A stretch of 64,000 nt of DNA from Micropterix aruncella (GCA_944548615.1 OX155965.1:16241221-16305220), one strand, 5' to 3'. Numbered from the stretch's first letter, positions 1 through 11,280 are shown. A program made the numbers and translations. The notes: a model not told the origin generated them from the letters alone.

Positions 1-110
1 AAAAAAGGTGACACAAAAACAGTGTGGGCAAAAAATATTCTTAGGTAACCGTGTTAGTAAAAAACTTTTTAGTGTTGTTTGATTTGGCCTAGCTAAAAAT
101 TGGATCATGT

Positions 111-243
111 TAAAGTGTCTTCGCAGTCCAGGCCTCCTCCGTCTCAATGCATATTTTGGATATAGTTTGCACGTCAATCCTCATGGTGTAGAAGCTGCTA
201 TCAACGATGATCGCTTGTGTTTTATAAGGATTTAGGAGCAAGC
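111..243 (-). pseudogene. reverse transcriptase relic (non-LTR retrotransposon)
   Basis: Reading the minus strand from 243 gives a short frame with GLLLNPYKTQAIIVDSS, which resembles the segment after the catalytic FADD box of Jockey/CR1-type reverse transcriptases (pattern LNPxKT/SxAIIxGS). The frame stops at about 111 and nothing else of the element is recognisable. This is a fragment only; the call rests on one motif. Confidence 0.4.
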
Positions 244-978
244 CAGTGCATTTATATAAGGCTGCGATCCGTCCCGATATATCGGGACTGTCAAAGTTAT
301 TGATTCCTCAGCCCCGACGTCCCGACAAACACTAAAACGTCCCGATACTGCGCAAATCGCAAAATTAATGAATTCATGAAAAGTGGTCTGTCTCATTTAA
401 CAAATATGAAGTTATCGATTGAAATCCCAGAATGGGCTACGATTGAAAATATATTTTATAACTTCCTAATTAAAATTGTATGTAGATTTTGGGCGACAGA
501 TGCTTTCAGCAATATACGTATCTGAAAAAACTTGTTATATCTGAACTTGCATCTGAGGAGTGGAAGTCGAAGAAGATGTGGAAAAGAGATGGATATACTT
601 TTTTTTAATAAAACCGAAACGCTACAGTAAAAAGGATGTTTTCTTAATATTGGCCCCATGTACTGATTAAAGATATTCTCTGCTGCCAAAAACTGTGGAG
701 TCAATATTACAGTATCAGATGAAATATAATATGACTTGCGCAGAGTTTTACAATTATGTAAAAAGAATTGTGCATTTTTAAAAAGTCCTCAGAAAAGTAT
801 GTATAATAAGCCAAGTACTTTATCTGCTACAATTACGAAAAATGTGTTATATGTCCAGGACATCTATATCTAATCAGGTCAGCGGTAACATAGCTACATA
901 ATGAAATATAATATAAAACGTAGTTTCAAGCAGTTTGTAATAGATCAACAACTTGGCGATTTTTTTACTGGATAGATA
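244..978. other. AT-rich intergenic stretch, no gene seen
   Basis: No spliced gene or recognisable element. Positions 265-350 hold a cluster of GTCCCGA/TCGGGAC words (for example CCCGATATATCGGGA), a local palindrome-rich patch of unknown origin. Confidence 0.5.
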
Positions 979-994
979 CACTTATAAACAAACA

Positions 995-1637
995 CTTAGA
1001 AGTGTCAACTACAACGGGCGATCCCGTCACCTCAGGAAGTTTTAACGATATTTGATCGGTCTGTTTCCCGTGAGGTGAGCGTAGAAGACTTGGGACGAAA
1101 CAGTCCACTGTCTAGTTACGCCACCCGCCCGTAAGAGACCAACGCCTTACCGCGAGAAGCCGGATGTGCAATCGGCGGGCCGACACTCGCGCCCTTACTT
1201 CCATTTATGGCCAGATTTCTCCGGCCTTCCAATTGGTCACGGGGTCGAGGTCGCTTGCGCGGTCTTATCCCTTCCGTAGCGGTGATTCGGGGTCTTTCAA
1301 ATCTATCACGGACCACAGCATCCTTCGCCCGGCTGTTTACCTGGTTTCAAGACCAGTTGCCGTAAGGTTAACAACCACCCCTGCTCTATAGGAAACAAAC
1401 CGTTTCCAGACGCCCCCGGTTATCAGTCGGAATTCACAGTCGATTGGCTGACGCCGCAAGGTAGGCAAACCGCCCGGGAGCGCCCGAAGGACGATTCCCA
1501 TGGGAACTGGCACGCAGGCTTAGAGTCCTACCAGGGCTGGCACTTATACGTGGAGGCTACGGGATGGGTGTTGACCTGTGTCATAGTGGATCATAGTGGC
1601 CCGACTGCACTGGGACCAATAACTCTTTGCCCATTAG
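995..1637 (+). mobile_element. GC-rich retroposon family A, copy 1
   Basis: A GC-rich island in AT-rich DNA, starting near GTCAACTACAACGGGCG and ending GCCCATTAG. It is bounded by a perfect 16-bp direct repeat, CACTTATAAACAAACA, at 979-994 and 1638-1653. A target-site duplication of that length points to insertion by LINE-type target-primed reverse transcription. No A-rich or simple-repeat tail is seen at either end. Other copies lie at 10891-11054 plus 17586-17757 (split), 33188-33934 and 47228-47876. No reading frame is shared by the copies, so this is a non-coding (non-autonomous) element; it is not assigned to a known family. Confidence 0.65.
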
Positions 1638-1653
1638 CACTTATAAACAAACA

Positions 1654-2104
1654 GAGTGGTTTATTTACCTCATTGTTTGTGAAAATGTATTTAGCGACTT
1701 TTGTCTGAACATAAACGAATATCGTATTGCCTTACCCTCCCCTACAGCACAGAAGCTCAGAAATATATAAAACCCGCGCCATACCAGATCGGTGTTACGT
1801 ACCCGTGGCGTACGTGGGTTAAATGTAGTTCTACTGGGATTAGTGCAGATTCGCGTACGTTACGTACGTGGTGTAGGTACGTGGGCTAGCTGATGTAGTT
1901 CTACCAGTATGCTTACTCCGCATGGGCCCACGTGGCGTTGCAGAAGTACGTAGTGTTTCTAGGCTAGATGTAGCTTTACCTTCATAATTCGAATAATATT
2001 TTATATTATTTAATATTCGTATTTAATTTTTAATAGATTGTTTATCCAGTACGGTACAAAACGTTGCCAGAGCTCTATTACCTCGCTACTCAGAAATTGA
2101 TTTA
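1654..2104. other. intergenic, local GTACGT-rich repeats
   Basis: 1798-1965 contains imperfect local repeats built from GTACGT(GG) and GATGTAGTTCTACC words, then AT-rich DNA leading to the first protease exon. No gene seen. Confidence 0.5.
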
Positions 2105-2200
2105 TCGTTATTATCTTATCATTTCAGTAGCGATATTACTATCAATAGAAACCAAATCCTGTTTCTGTATTTTCAAAGACAACAATGTAATTTGGCCATA
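2105..2200 (+). promoter_or_regulatory. possible promoter of the protease-like gene
   Basis: Two overlapping GATA-factor-type sites, TTATCT (2111-2116) and TTATCA (2116-2121), sit directly before an insect-initiator-like TTCAGTA (2123-2129), about 75 bp upstream of the start codon at 2201. GATA sites are common in promoters of insect midgut proteases. The motifs are seen; their use is inferred. Confidence 0.3.
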
Positions 2201-2371
2201 ATGAAGAGAGAAAATATGATATACATCATTGCTCTGGTTTTCTGTTGTTGTTCGTTAGTGTTATGTTTGGTTGGAATTGAAGTTGAAAGAGTTGCAATCC
2301 CTCAAGGCAAGTACAGAAATGAGAGAATTGCCAATGGGAGCATTTCTGAAATTAATCAAAGACCCTACCAG
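2201..2371 (+). CDS. protease-like gene exon 1 (signal peptide, activation site)
   Basis: 57 codons, ending in phase 0 at CAG|gtacgt. Encodes the signal peptide with a CCC run at residues 15-17, the propeptide, the Arg42|Ile43 cleavage site and NQRPYQ, which matches the conserved PYQ just before the first beta-barrel. Confidence 0.75.
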
Positions 2372-5300
2372 GTACGTGGATAATTAAATACGCGTTTAGG
2401 TAATTAAAGTATAGCTAAATTATAAAGAAATGGGTCGAAGCAAGATCTATATAACTATTGCTGGAAACATTTATTTCTAAAAGGCTTCTTCCGACAAAGG
2501 GGTTTAGGCAAAGCGCTAAAGTTTGTGTATTTTCTTCTTTTCAGTGCTCTGCAACTGCAATAGGATAAATAGAGAGAAAACTATTTATTTTGAATAATCT
2601 TATAAATATATACAGGCTGAGTTTTAATTATCCGACATCCTTAAAGGGTGTAAATTAGTACAAGGATGAGAGCAAAAAGCATTTACAAAAACAAAAAAAA
2701 GTACTGATTCACCCCCTTGAAGGATGCCGGTTAATTAAAACTCAACCTGTATATGTACAAGGTCGGGTCATCTCAAATACAATCTCTTTCAGTGAATTTA
2801 TAAATTCGTTAAGTGGGATTGTCGGGCAGCATACAGAAAATTTGAAGGGTGCAACGAGACCGTTCTATTTATTTAAAGTTTTATTTACGCTATTTGTATT
2901 ATATAATTATTATTCGGCAAGACAGCAACTTGGTAGTCAATAAGAGGTGTTTACTTATTATTAGATATTGATGTAGCTATAGAAGCGATGGGCGCCAGAC
3001 TAACCAAGTACTGGAACGGTTCGCTGGTTATGCAAGCAGACCTGCACCGGAAAACAGGTTTCTGCGCGGCGAATTTAGTGGGATTCAGGATGACACCACC
3101 TGAGAGGCTGGCTGCTCGTTTAAATAAGGATGTCGGAGGCGGGTCGTGGGGAGAACTCTCAGAGAGCACGGGTTGCGTTCTATAAAGGGGGAAAGAAACT
3201 ATGGGTGTCCCTGATTGAAGTGGGTCCGCCTTTAAGAGGCGTCCGGTATGGGGATAAGATACAGGTTGAGTAGAACCCGGTGAATTTCTAATATTTCTTT
3301 TACGAATTTCCGTTGTGGCGACTGTATTTCACGAGGAATGCGGTCAGCGCCCTCTCAATGCGGCGGCCGGTTATTATTGGAAACCTTGATTCATTCCGCG
3401 GCCGATAGGTGGCAGATATGTCGGAAATGTTTGAAATGCAATCTCAGTAAAGAAGTATATGAATTAATATTAACAAAACCAGCAAATATGGACTGAAATG
3501 TATGCCAAAAAAAAAATAAGAAAATTAAAGGAAAGACGAAATGATGAACGAATGGGAGAGATTCAAGAAATAAAAAATACTAATATAATTAAAATAATAA
3601 ATAAATATAAAAAAAAAGATATATGACGCCGGTGGCGGAAAAGAAAACTACTAATTAAAATGAAAAAAAATATATTGCAATGTGCATGGGAGATAAACGG
3701 TCCCAAGAGAAAGAAAGAAAGGATAAAAGAAAGAAGAAGAAGAATATCAGCAGATTAATTGAAAGGAATAAATGAAATATTTTCTAGTAAAAATGTCAAA
3801 CTAGTTTTTTTTTCTTTTTTTGGACGCTACTCCTTCGGTAGCAAAAAAAAAGATGAAATGAACAGGACAAAAATAAAATTACTGGATAAGCCAAGGAGAA
3901 AAGGATAAAAGTCACTAAATATTTTTTTTACTTTGTATGTTCCCTCTCCACCTTCTGGTCTTCAAGGAAAAATGGAAAATTATAACTCGAGGTTGTTGTG
4001 GTTTAGAGAAAAAGTGTGCTTTATTCACGAAATGAGACAAAAAAATAACAATAAACGAGAAAAAGAAACGGTATTCAGTAATATTCAATTTTATAAATTA
4101 CATTTTTGTTGGATTTTCGCTACAACAATTACTTCCTTAAGTTTATTGTGAACGACAATATAACGAATAGAATTTGTCGCAGACGACGTCGTGGAGGCTT
4201 GATGAGCCCCAAAAAAAAATATAACGACCCTTCACCCCAGCGGGTTATAAATATTATTTTAAATTCTTTGCTCCTTTACGGCGAACTTAAATATTAAATA
4301 TTTTCTATTTATAAAGGCAAGTATCGAAACTTCCTTGATCTCTTTTAAGAACAATAATAAAATCGAAGGCTTAATATAGCTAGACTGTATCGCAACCGTC
4401 CTGTACCAACCGAACCAATCTTATCGGGTACTATGAAAATTGTTCCCGTTTTCCTTTTATTTTTTTTAGAAATCAATACGAGTAATGTAACCCAAATTTT
4501 AGGAATACCTATTTCTAATATACGGGGTATTACGCGCTATCATATTAAATGGAATCTATGGGTATCTTTATTTATGGAGGTCACACCCTCTACCTTTTGG
4601 GGGACCCAAGTCAAACTTGTCTACCTCGCGTCCGATTTCATCTAACCGGTTTTTCTTTTTACATAAAATTTACTTTTTATTTTAAAAAAATGTAAAAGAT
4701 GTAGGAAGAACCCAGAAAATAAAATAAAAAAAATAAAAAAAAATAAAAAAATAGCTGGTATTAATTCCGACCGGATTGCTTCGCGTACCTATCTTACCTA
4801 ATTAATTGTATGAGGTACCTTTTCTGAATGTATATTTTACAAAAAAATGCGTCTAGGGCCCTTCGGCCTGACTGACAATTCCAAAAAAGAAAAAATAAGA
4901 AAACAACAGAATAAGACAACGTTCTATTAAGTTAGAGAAATTCTTATCTCACTTCCGAGATTTCTAGATTATTTTTTTATGCGTTTTAAGTATGTGAAAC
5001 TGTTATAAAATCTGCGATATGCTAACCGTTATACAAGAAAAACGAAGCCGCTATGGAAATAGTATGAAGATAGAAATTAAACAAAAAAAGATTAAGAAAG
5101 GGAAAGAAAGGAAAAAAAATAAAAAACCAATCTCCGGACCGTGGGTACGTCTCTGTAATGGCAGAAACCACATTATATTTTCTGGAGATATTAGCTAAAT
5201 GGTATCTATAAGATTAAAATTCCTACCTTGGAACTATTGAGCACTGAATTTAGCACAATAAAATTTTCTAATCGGCAAAACTAGTGAATCGGTGGGCCTC

Positions 5301-8263
5301 TTCTGAATGTGAATGATGGCCCGGAACCCGACCGGTCCCGGGCCACCTTTACCCAAAAGTGTATGACCGTCCGCTATTTTTTTGTCCGGCTCGCAAACTA
5401 CCCATGTAAATTCTACGTACCTAACAGTCTTCTAGCACATTCTAAAACGCATTAGCGCGTAGAGCGCGTTTGAATTTTTATCTAGAGCGCGTTTGGCACT
5501 CATTGTTTGATATTTATATTATTATTCCTGACTTTTATATATGTATATTTAATATTATCAATTGTTTATAAAAGGAAATGATACATCGAAGATGGTTGCA
5601 ACACTAGCTGTTGCAAGGGTTACGGAGAAGAACGACCAAAGTCAATTTCAATTTTTTTTTTTTGGAAAATTGGTCATTTCAAAAACTTACTAACTTTAAA
5701 AAGGACCTTTTATGCAGGGTTTGTTCGAGTGAGAGCAAATATATCTTATCTGTAAACCAAATATATAAACAAAATACATTTAATTTAACTTTATACACTA
5801 TAAAAAAAGTATTTCATCTTAAAAAAGTCAAATTGTCTTTGGCCGTTATTTCCCGTAACCCTTTATTTACGTATTGTGCAAATTTAAACATACGACTACA
5901 TAGAGTTAACAATATCCAAAAGAGGTTAATCTAAAGTTTAATAAATGTGATAGCTCTAATAAAATAATAAAACTAATCATTTCAGAGAGAGGGTGGGGAA
6001 AAAGAAGAGGATTAGGAGGGAGGGAAAGTGAATTTAGTGGGACAGGTGATGTTTTTCAGTAATTATTTGAAGTTGAACAGCGTCCTAGCACTTTTCATAA
6101 CCAAAGAGAGCTGGTTCCATAAGCGAACTCCATGAACTGTGATAGAGTAACAGAAAAACGAAGTTTTATAAGGTCGGATACCAAGAGTGATGTTTTGACT
6201 TGATCGGAATGGGATACCATTTATTTCTAGAAGCTTACATCTCTTTCGTAGATAGACAGTGGGTGTGGGATTATTGAACCAGTATTTGATGACTTTCTAT
6301 CGAGATAACTATCCCGATAGCGAACCTCCAAAGAGGCACGGCGTCTGAAGAATAAAAAGACTTCTGTTCTGCTCACGATATTCCCCTACATCGCCATTCC
6401 TAAACCTCCCGTGTTTCAATTGTTAGGATTCTTTCGAATTCATCTTAATTGTAGTAGATGTTTTACTTTTAGGCGGCTCTATTCCTGGAGTACCTACGAA
6501 GACGACCTCGGATTCTGCGGTGGAGTTTTAATATCGGCGTCTTTGGTCTTGACAGCTGGACACTGCCACTATAACCTGGAAGATGGACAAGTTGTCAAAT
6601 ACACAATACTGCTGGGAGCACAAAACATTTACGATTCTAACGAATTTGGCACTCGAAGAATGGTCTCGACCACTGTGATTCCACATCCAGGTTACGATCC
6701 TGAGACCACGATGCATAACCTGGCTATAATCGTGCTACCAAAAGCCATCGAGTTTACAGGTATTTGAAGTTTTTCGTCGTATACCTTCGACATACAGGTA
6801 TAGTATCGTTCAACCGTTTTCCTATTGACATTATTCGCCGGTATACCTAAAAAGTGATTAAGTCCAATTACAGCAATTAAAGGAAATTGCAGAAAACCGA
6901 AATTGCCTGCGATAAATTAGGTGAGGGTTTCAGCGTAATTTATTTTTCCTTAAATGACACTTTTAACCATGATATTGTTTAAAGTAACATAGTACAAACA
7001 AAATATTTAGACAAAAAATAATTAAAAAGAGCGAAAAGAAAACGACTAATTAGGCCATTGTCGTAAAGATCAGGATAAATTGACAAAGTAAGTAAAATGA
7101 AAGGAAACTGAAATACAAACCAATACAATATTATATTCTATTGCAAACACTAAATAACTATTTCTCTTTTAAGCTTTCCACTTCAGCAGTCAATTTCATT
7201 GTCAGTACCTATAAACTTAATGTCGACTACTGTCTTGTCGTTCTGAAAGGGGTTCGGAATTGTATTAGCTGTTCTAGATAAATGTAGTGTAATTCATTAT
7301 TATTGATTTTGTAAAGAAAGACTAAATCTGAACGTACTTATTATTTTCAGAACGTATTATGCCTGTGACCTTACCGTCGGAACAGCAATGGAATAGCAAC
7401 CATGTTAGTGCTCAAGCTACTATATCGGGATGGGGAATCAATAACGGTAGGTAAAAATAAACTGTCCATGCTAAATCCAAAAACAAAATGCCAAACACTA
7501 AAAGCTAGGTAGCTTTTTATTTTTGGCCATTCGATATAAGCTAGCCGCAATGGATTACATTAGGTGTTCCCAAAGTCTTGCGTACCTCGTCTCACTAAAA
7601 TGGCATATCCCCGTGACCCATACTGCTGCTTCCCTGTCCTGTCGCCCTCCCCCCCCCCCCCCTCCACCCCCCACTTGCAGAACAGGGGGGAGGGGCTATA
7701 CGTGAAAGTCAACAACAAGTATTCTATAAATCAACCTTGGTCTAATGACCTGATATTTATGACAACCATTTTTCGTCACGTTTTTTTTTCAATACTTATT
7801 TCAGAAAAATTACAGCTTTCTCCATACTTAAAAAGAGCAACAATGCTAGTATGGTTGAACTCAGTTTGCAATCCACATTTTGGCAATTTAATAACAGATG
7901 ATATGCTGTGCACCAATGGATTTCCTGGAGTTTCGACCTGTCAGGTAGGTACATTATATAATACCTAGTTTAGTACGAATACCTACTATTTAATATTGTG
8001 TTCTATAAATGTCCTATCTGTTTCAGGGAGACTCGGGTGGGCCTTTAACCGTCTCGCACTTCGGAGAAGATATCCTAGTAAAAATATTAGTGTTATATAC
8101 AATATTTTTAAATAATAATAACCTTTCTTATTTTTACCTTCAGATCGGCCTAGCTTCATTCACGACAATATTAGGCTGCGGAGGAGGATATCCGTCGGTT
8201 TTTACAAGAATCGGAAGGCATATGCCGTGGATAATGGAAGTGATAGAAGCGAACACTCTGTAG
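2201..8263 (+). CDS. chymotrypsin-like serine protease homolog (S1 family), probably inactive
   Basis: Six exons: 2201-2371, 6473-6759, 7351-7446, 7805-7944, 8027-8077, 8144-8263. The product would be a secreted S1-family protein. A hydrophobic signal peptide (about residues 6-25) is followed by a short propeptide and activation site NER|IANG. The catalytic His is in LTAGHC (codon 6561-6563) and the Ser in GDSGGP (codon 8033-8035). The Asp102 position reads MHNLAIIVLP, so Asp is replaced by Asn (codon 6717-6719). The S1-pocket base is Ser189 (STCQGDSGGP), as in chymotrypsin, and the C42-C58, C168-C182 and C191-C220 cysteines are present. Exon 2 also has a +1 (or -2) shift near 6491-6498; without it the frame ends at 6572-6574. 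Start chosen at ATG 2201; the in-frame TTG at 2192 is not a likely start. ATTAAA at 8283 may be the poly(A) signal. Either a non-catalytic homolog with a sequence error or a young pseudogene. Confidence 0.75.
2372..6472 (+). other. intron 1 of the protease-like gene
   Basis: 4.1-kb intron with a 141-bp MITE (2611-2751), a CpG-rich patch at 2985-3430 and A-rich low-complexity sequence at 3470-5150. No further exon is needed, because the PYQ end joins AALFLEY at 6473. Confidence 0.6.
2611..2751. mobile_element. short MITE with ~32-bp terminal inverted repeats
   Basis: The left end TACAGGCTGAGTTTTAATTA is mirrored by the right end TTAATTAAAACTCAACCTGTA, with about 75 bp between the arms. The element starts and ends with TA/CAGG-type termini, as in mariner-like MITEs, but no transposase is present. 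Confidence 0.6.
6473..6759 (+). CDS. protease-like gene exon 2 (His57, Asp102 to Asn), frameshifted
   Basis: Acceptor ttttag at 6467-6472. The first codons, in phase 0, read AALFLEY; from about 6494 the homologous frame is one base on (YEDDLGFCGGVLIS...LTAGHC). Without a correction, translation stops at TAA 6572-6574. The exon contains the Cys42/His57/Cys58 block and the altered Asp102 position. Donor at 6760, phase 1. Confidence 0.7.
6760..7350 (+). other. intron 2 of the protease-like gene
   Basis: 591-bp AT-rich intron ending ttattttcag. No element recognised. Confidence 0.6.
7351..7446 (+). CDS. protease-like gene exon 3
   Basis: Encodes ERIMPVTLPS and the conserved ISGWG motif (strand leading to Gly140/Trp141). 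Donor is gtaggt at 7447 in phase 1, chosen over gtaaaa at 7451 because only the first keeps frame with exon 4. Confidence 0.7.
7447..7804 (+). other. intron 3 of the protease-like gene
   Basis: 358 bp; contains a C-rich tract (about 7650-7670) likely to be length-variable. Ends atttcag. Confidence 0.55.
7805..7944 (+). CDS. protease-like gene exon 4 (specificity-pocket base)
   Basis: Encodes the Cys168-Cys182 loop (VCNPHFG...DDMLC) and ends at STCQ. Ser189 is codon 7933-7935, the chymotrypsin-type pocket residue. Phase 1 in, phase 0 out. Confidence 0.75.
8027..8077 (+). CDS. protease-like gene exon 5 (GDSGGP)
   Basis: Opens with GDSGGPLTVSHFGEDIL. The nucleophile Ser195 codon is TCG 8033-8035. 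Donor gtaaaaat at 8078, phase 0. Confidence 0.75.
8144..8263 (+). CDS. protease-like gene exon 6 (C-terminus)
   Basis: Encodes IGLASFTT...LGCGGGYPSVFTRI and a C-terminal amphipathic helix; TAG at 8261-8263. SFTT replaces the usual S-W/F-G at 214-216 and GC is Cys220. The preceding 66-bp intron is a multiple of three and free of stops, so retention would keep frame. Confidence 0.75.
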   Translation: MGLASFTTILGCGGGYPSVFTRIGRHMPWIMEVIEANTL

Positions 8264-10508
8264 TGTGACAAATACAATTTTAATTAAAAGCCTTTTTTTT
8301 AAACTCTGAAATTAACGAAAGAACGGCTTCATCTGTGAGCAGCTCGTCGCACTACTACGTTTGCTGCAGCTAAACAGTTTGGAATTTCTACCACCAGATC
8401 GCGCTCGCCACGAACAACCCTCCCTTCCTGTCAAAAAGTCACACTCCCGTGACGTCACATGTTTCGGTTCTTTGTACCGTATTTAATTCGTTCGTTCACT
8501 TGCGACGATTTCAAGGGTGAGCCGTCATTCGTTTGTTCGTTGACTCTTCGACTCATTTTAAAATCGGAACACTCGTTCGCCCACATTCTCTTCTTTAGAG
8601 CGGTGACTCATACGATATTTTGATCGCTTTATACGGTTTTCAGTGCGATATTATTTTTTTTCCACGAAATAAATAGGCAAATGTAGCTATGATTTTTTCC
8701 CCTGCGTGTATTTTTAGGATTGAGGACTGAAAATTACAGTGCAATGTACAAATATAGTAAATATAAAAAATAATAGAAACGTGGTAACGTTTATTATAAA
8801 ACTATATGGTCGGCCGCCATCGATTAATATCATTAATTTGGTAACGGAAACTAAGGTAACGTTAATTTGGAAACTAACATTTTATTTATCGAGAAAGTCA
8901 ATTAAACGTTTTTATATTACAAAAATGGTAGACTTACAGAACCATTGTAAATTCCACCAAAAAAAGGTTAAAAATAACTTTTACGGTTAAAACCTATAAA
9001 TTGGTTTGGTGCAGGTATTGCAGTATTTTCCGCTTGTTGTGGTCGAAATTCTTCCAATGACAGCCGCTGCACACAAAACGTTTCTCTTGGACCAAAATTG
9101 AAATTGACGTCAGGAATCCTAATATGAATCCTAATATGGCTACCACAAATCGTAATATGAATACTCGTCTTCTTCTTGAAGCATCGTCCCGGCCACATTT
9201 ACGGAGCCCCGGCGACACAGATGCTATTATGCTACTGATTTGTTCTGAGAATACCATATAGCGTCGACTCGTAAATCTGCACAAAAAAGTAATAAACACA
9301 CCCGACGTAAAAGTTGACACAAACTGCGCCCACAGCGCGCCACAGCCCACAGCGCCGTACGTAACTATAAGCCTAAGGACGCGACATGACTTATTCCTCA
9401 ACCCACTTCCGTCGCACCCTCTTCTCGCAATGCCTTGTAGCTTTTGAGTGAACTTACTAGGTGTTATTATATTGTGGCCTTAGGTAGGTCTTAAAAATAA
9501 ATACCTACTGTATAGTATTATTTATCCCAACCCGTTAGATAGGTACCTACATTAAATGATATTAGACTAGCAGGTAGGTACGTATTTTTTGCCGCACGCC
9601 ATGTGACCCTTCTTTTATATTAAGTATCAAGTGCGTTAAATCAGAAAAATTAAGTTAGAGACTAGGACGGCACTTACTTTCGGCAAGTTAGAATTCTTTC
9701 GATGTCATTCCGTACCACTGTCGCAAGTTTTTTAGCCAAAAGTGGCGTCAGCAAAAGTTCATTTGTGTTCGTTTCGCATGACGTCTCCGAAGCACCGCCG
9801 GCTGTAGTGTTTTAATCGTTTTCACAATTTCGGCCTGATTGTGAACTGTATGTGTCCAGCTAATGCGTGCGTTCACATTCACCTAGCCAAGTCTCGGCTA
9901 TATTTTTATCGCACTGCGAAAAAAGTACGACAGTTTGCATTCAAGGTACAACTCTACTTTGTGTATCGTTCATCCGTTCACACGGACGTTTGATGCGTGT
10001 GTGCGTGTAATCTATGCGTGGAATGACAGCTTGCTTGCTTCGTGTGACGCCGGCTGGTTGGGCGTTTCGTTCACTCGGTCTTCTTGCGTTGAGTAGCATT
10101 TGTTTCCATTCATACACAAAACAATTGTAATACAATCGTTGGGAGTTGCATTTCTGGAAGTGACAATAACATATAAGCTGTATATCCTGGTGCTTTGTGA
10201 GTACATAAATATCTACAGTTTCTTTTTAAATGATTTGCTTGGCTGTGTACCTACCTACCGCTTTTTTATAAATGCATAAGTAATCATAAAATCCGGTTTT
10301 CATTACTGGGATTGGTATTACTTTAATTTGTGTCGTAAACAGTCGTATTCAATTTACATTAACATAAAATTAATTAGGTAGGATAGACCTTGTTATTTAA
10401 TTTTACTGTTGCTTGTTATTCTTATCTGATTCTGATAGCATTCTCATAACAGTGATAGGGCGGAATGTTGGTCATTAAGTAATAAAAAATTTAATATATT
10501 AAATCACT
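8264..10508. other. intergenic, CpG-rich promoter-like patches
   Basis: No coding gene recognised. 8320-8620 and 9340-10150 are richer in CpG than their surroundings. The first has a TGACGTCA palindrome at 8450-8457 and repeated TTCGTT words; the second ends in CATTCAAG|gtacaa (9939-9951), a possible donor of a non-coding 5' exon. These may be LINE 5' regions or an orphan promoter. A stretch at 9405-9447 matches repeat family C. Confidence 0.4.
9405..9447 (+). repeat. fragment of repeat family C
   Basis: GTCGCACCCTCTTCTCGCAA and the following TGCCTTGTAGCT match 20457-20500 and, inverted, 49480-49530. Short partial copy. Confidence 0.45.
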
Positions 10509-10870
10509 AAATATATTAAAAATAATTTTAAAAAACACGACTGTCGGTACAGAAAGTGAACTATTGTATTTATAATTATTTTTATTACGGTTTTTTATGT
10601 AATATTTGTGGTTAATATATTTATCCAAATAAATAGATGTATACTTCCAGAATGTACTCAATCAGACATTTAATTTGACACTAAACACGATATATTTATA
10701 TTAATTTATTGGCATTTGGACATTTAGACAACTACCTATTTACTTGATAGATATTTGGACAGCTAAGTACCGTATGATACTCGGGATGACAACGATTCTA
10801 ATAATACCACATAGCTCTAAATCGCTTCAAGCGTTTAGAAGTTATGGTAGAATAAAGAAACGGAAAACGT
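10509..10870 (+). repeat. left arm of a ~9.2-kb-scale inverted repeat
   Basis: Matches 19391-19740 in reverse complement over about 350 bp with moderate divergence (shared words include TACAGAAAGTGAACTA, ACTCGGGATGACA and TTTAGAAGTTAT). These are either two inverted copies of one dispersed repeat or the ends of a larger composite. Confidence 0.6.
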
Positions 10871-10890
10871 AATTATAATTAGGTCAACTA

Positions 10891-11054
10891 GAGCTGTTGA
10901 CTACAACGGGCGAACCCGCCACCTCAGGAAGTTTTAACGATATTGATCGTTCTGTCTGCCGTGAGGTGAGCGCAGCAGACTAAGCCGGGGCGCGCACTAG
11001 ACTTGCGGCGTGGCCGCGGCGGCCAGGCCGCAAGTCTCTTACGGCCACATGCCC
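10891..11054 (+). mobile_element. retroposon family A, copy 2, left part
   Basis: Begins GAGCTGTTGACTACAACGGG and runs to GCCCGTGA, where the ~4-kb transposon at 11055-17585 interrupts it. The family-A sequence resumes at 17586 with GAGACCAACG. 11000-11036 holds a GC-rich hairpin not seen in other copies. Confidence 0.6.
11000..11036. repeat. GC-rich hairpin
   Basis: GACTTGCGGC and GCCGCAAGTC form 10-bp perfect arms around a GGCC-rich loop. Confidence 0.5.
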
Positions 11055-11280
11055 GTGATAGCTGGGGATTTAGTGCGATGTACCCTGCATTTTGTGATTA
11101 AAGGCTCATACTTGGCACAATGGAGAACACAAAAGGGTCAAAATATTACTATCAAATACACCTAAAATCAAAGCCTAGATCATGTACATTACATTAGTTT
11201 TTATTTCGCTTCAATACATGCAGTATTTCCGAAGTTATAACGACGAGAAGTTTAGGCCCTTTTTTAAATTTGCAAGATTA

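Noticed and set aside
5611..5934. 107-codon plus-strand frame in protease intron 1
   Set aside because: AT-rich composition, Lys/Asn/Phe-rich product, no motif; chance frame.
7523..7705. Frames through the poly-C tract in protease intron 3
   Set aside because: Poly-proline artefact of the C run; phase and splice sites place this in an intron.
8994..9401. 135-codon minus-strand frame with hydrophobic segments
   Set aside because: No recognisable domain, no splice context, and it overlaps short AATCCTAATATG tandem words; likely chance in a CpG-rich patch.
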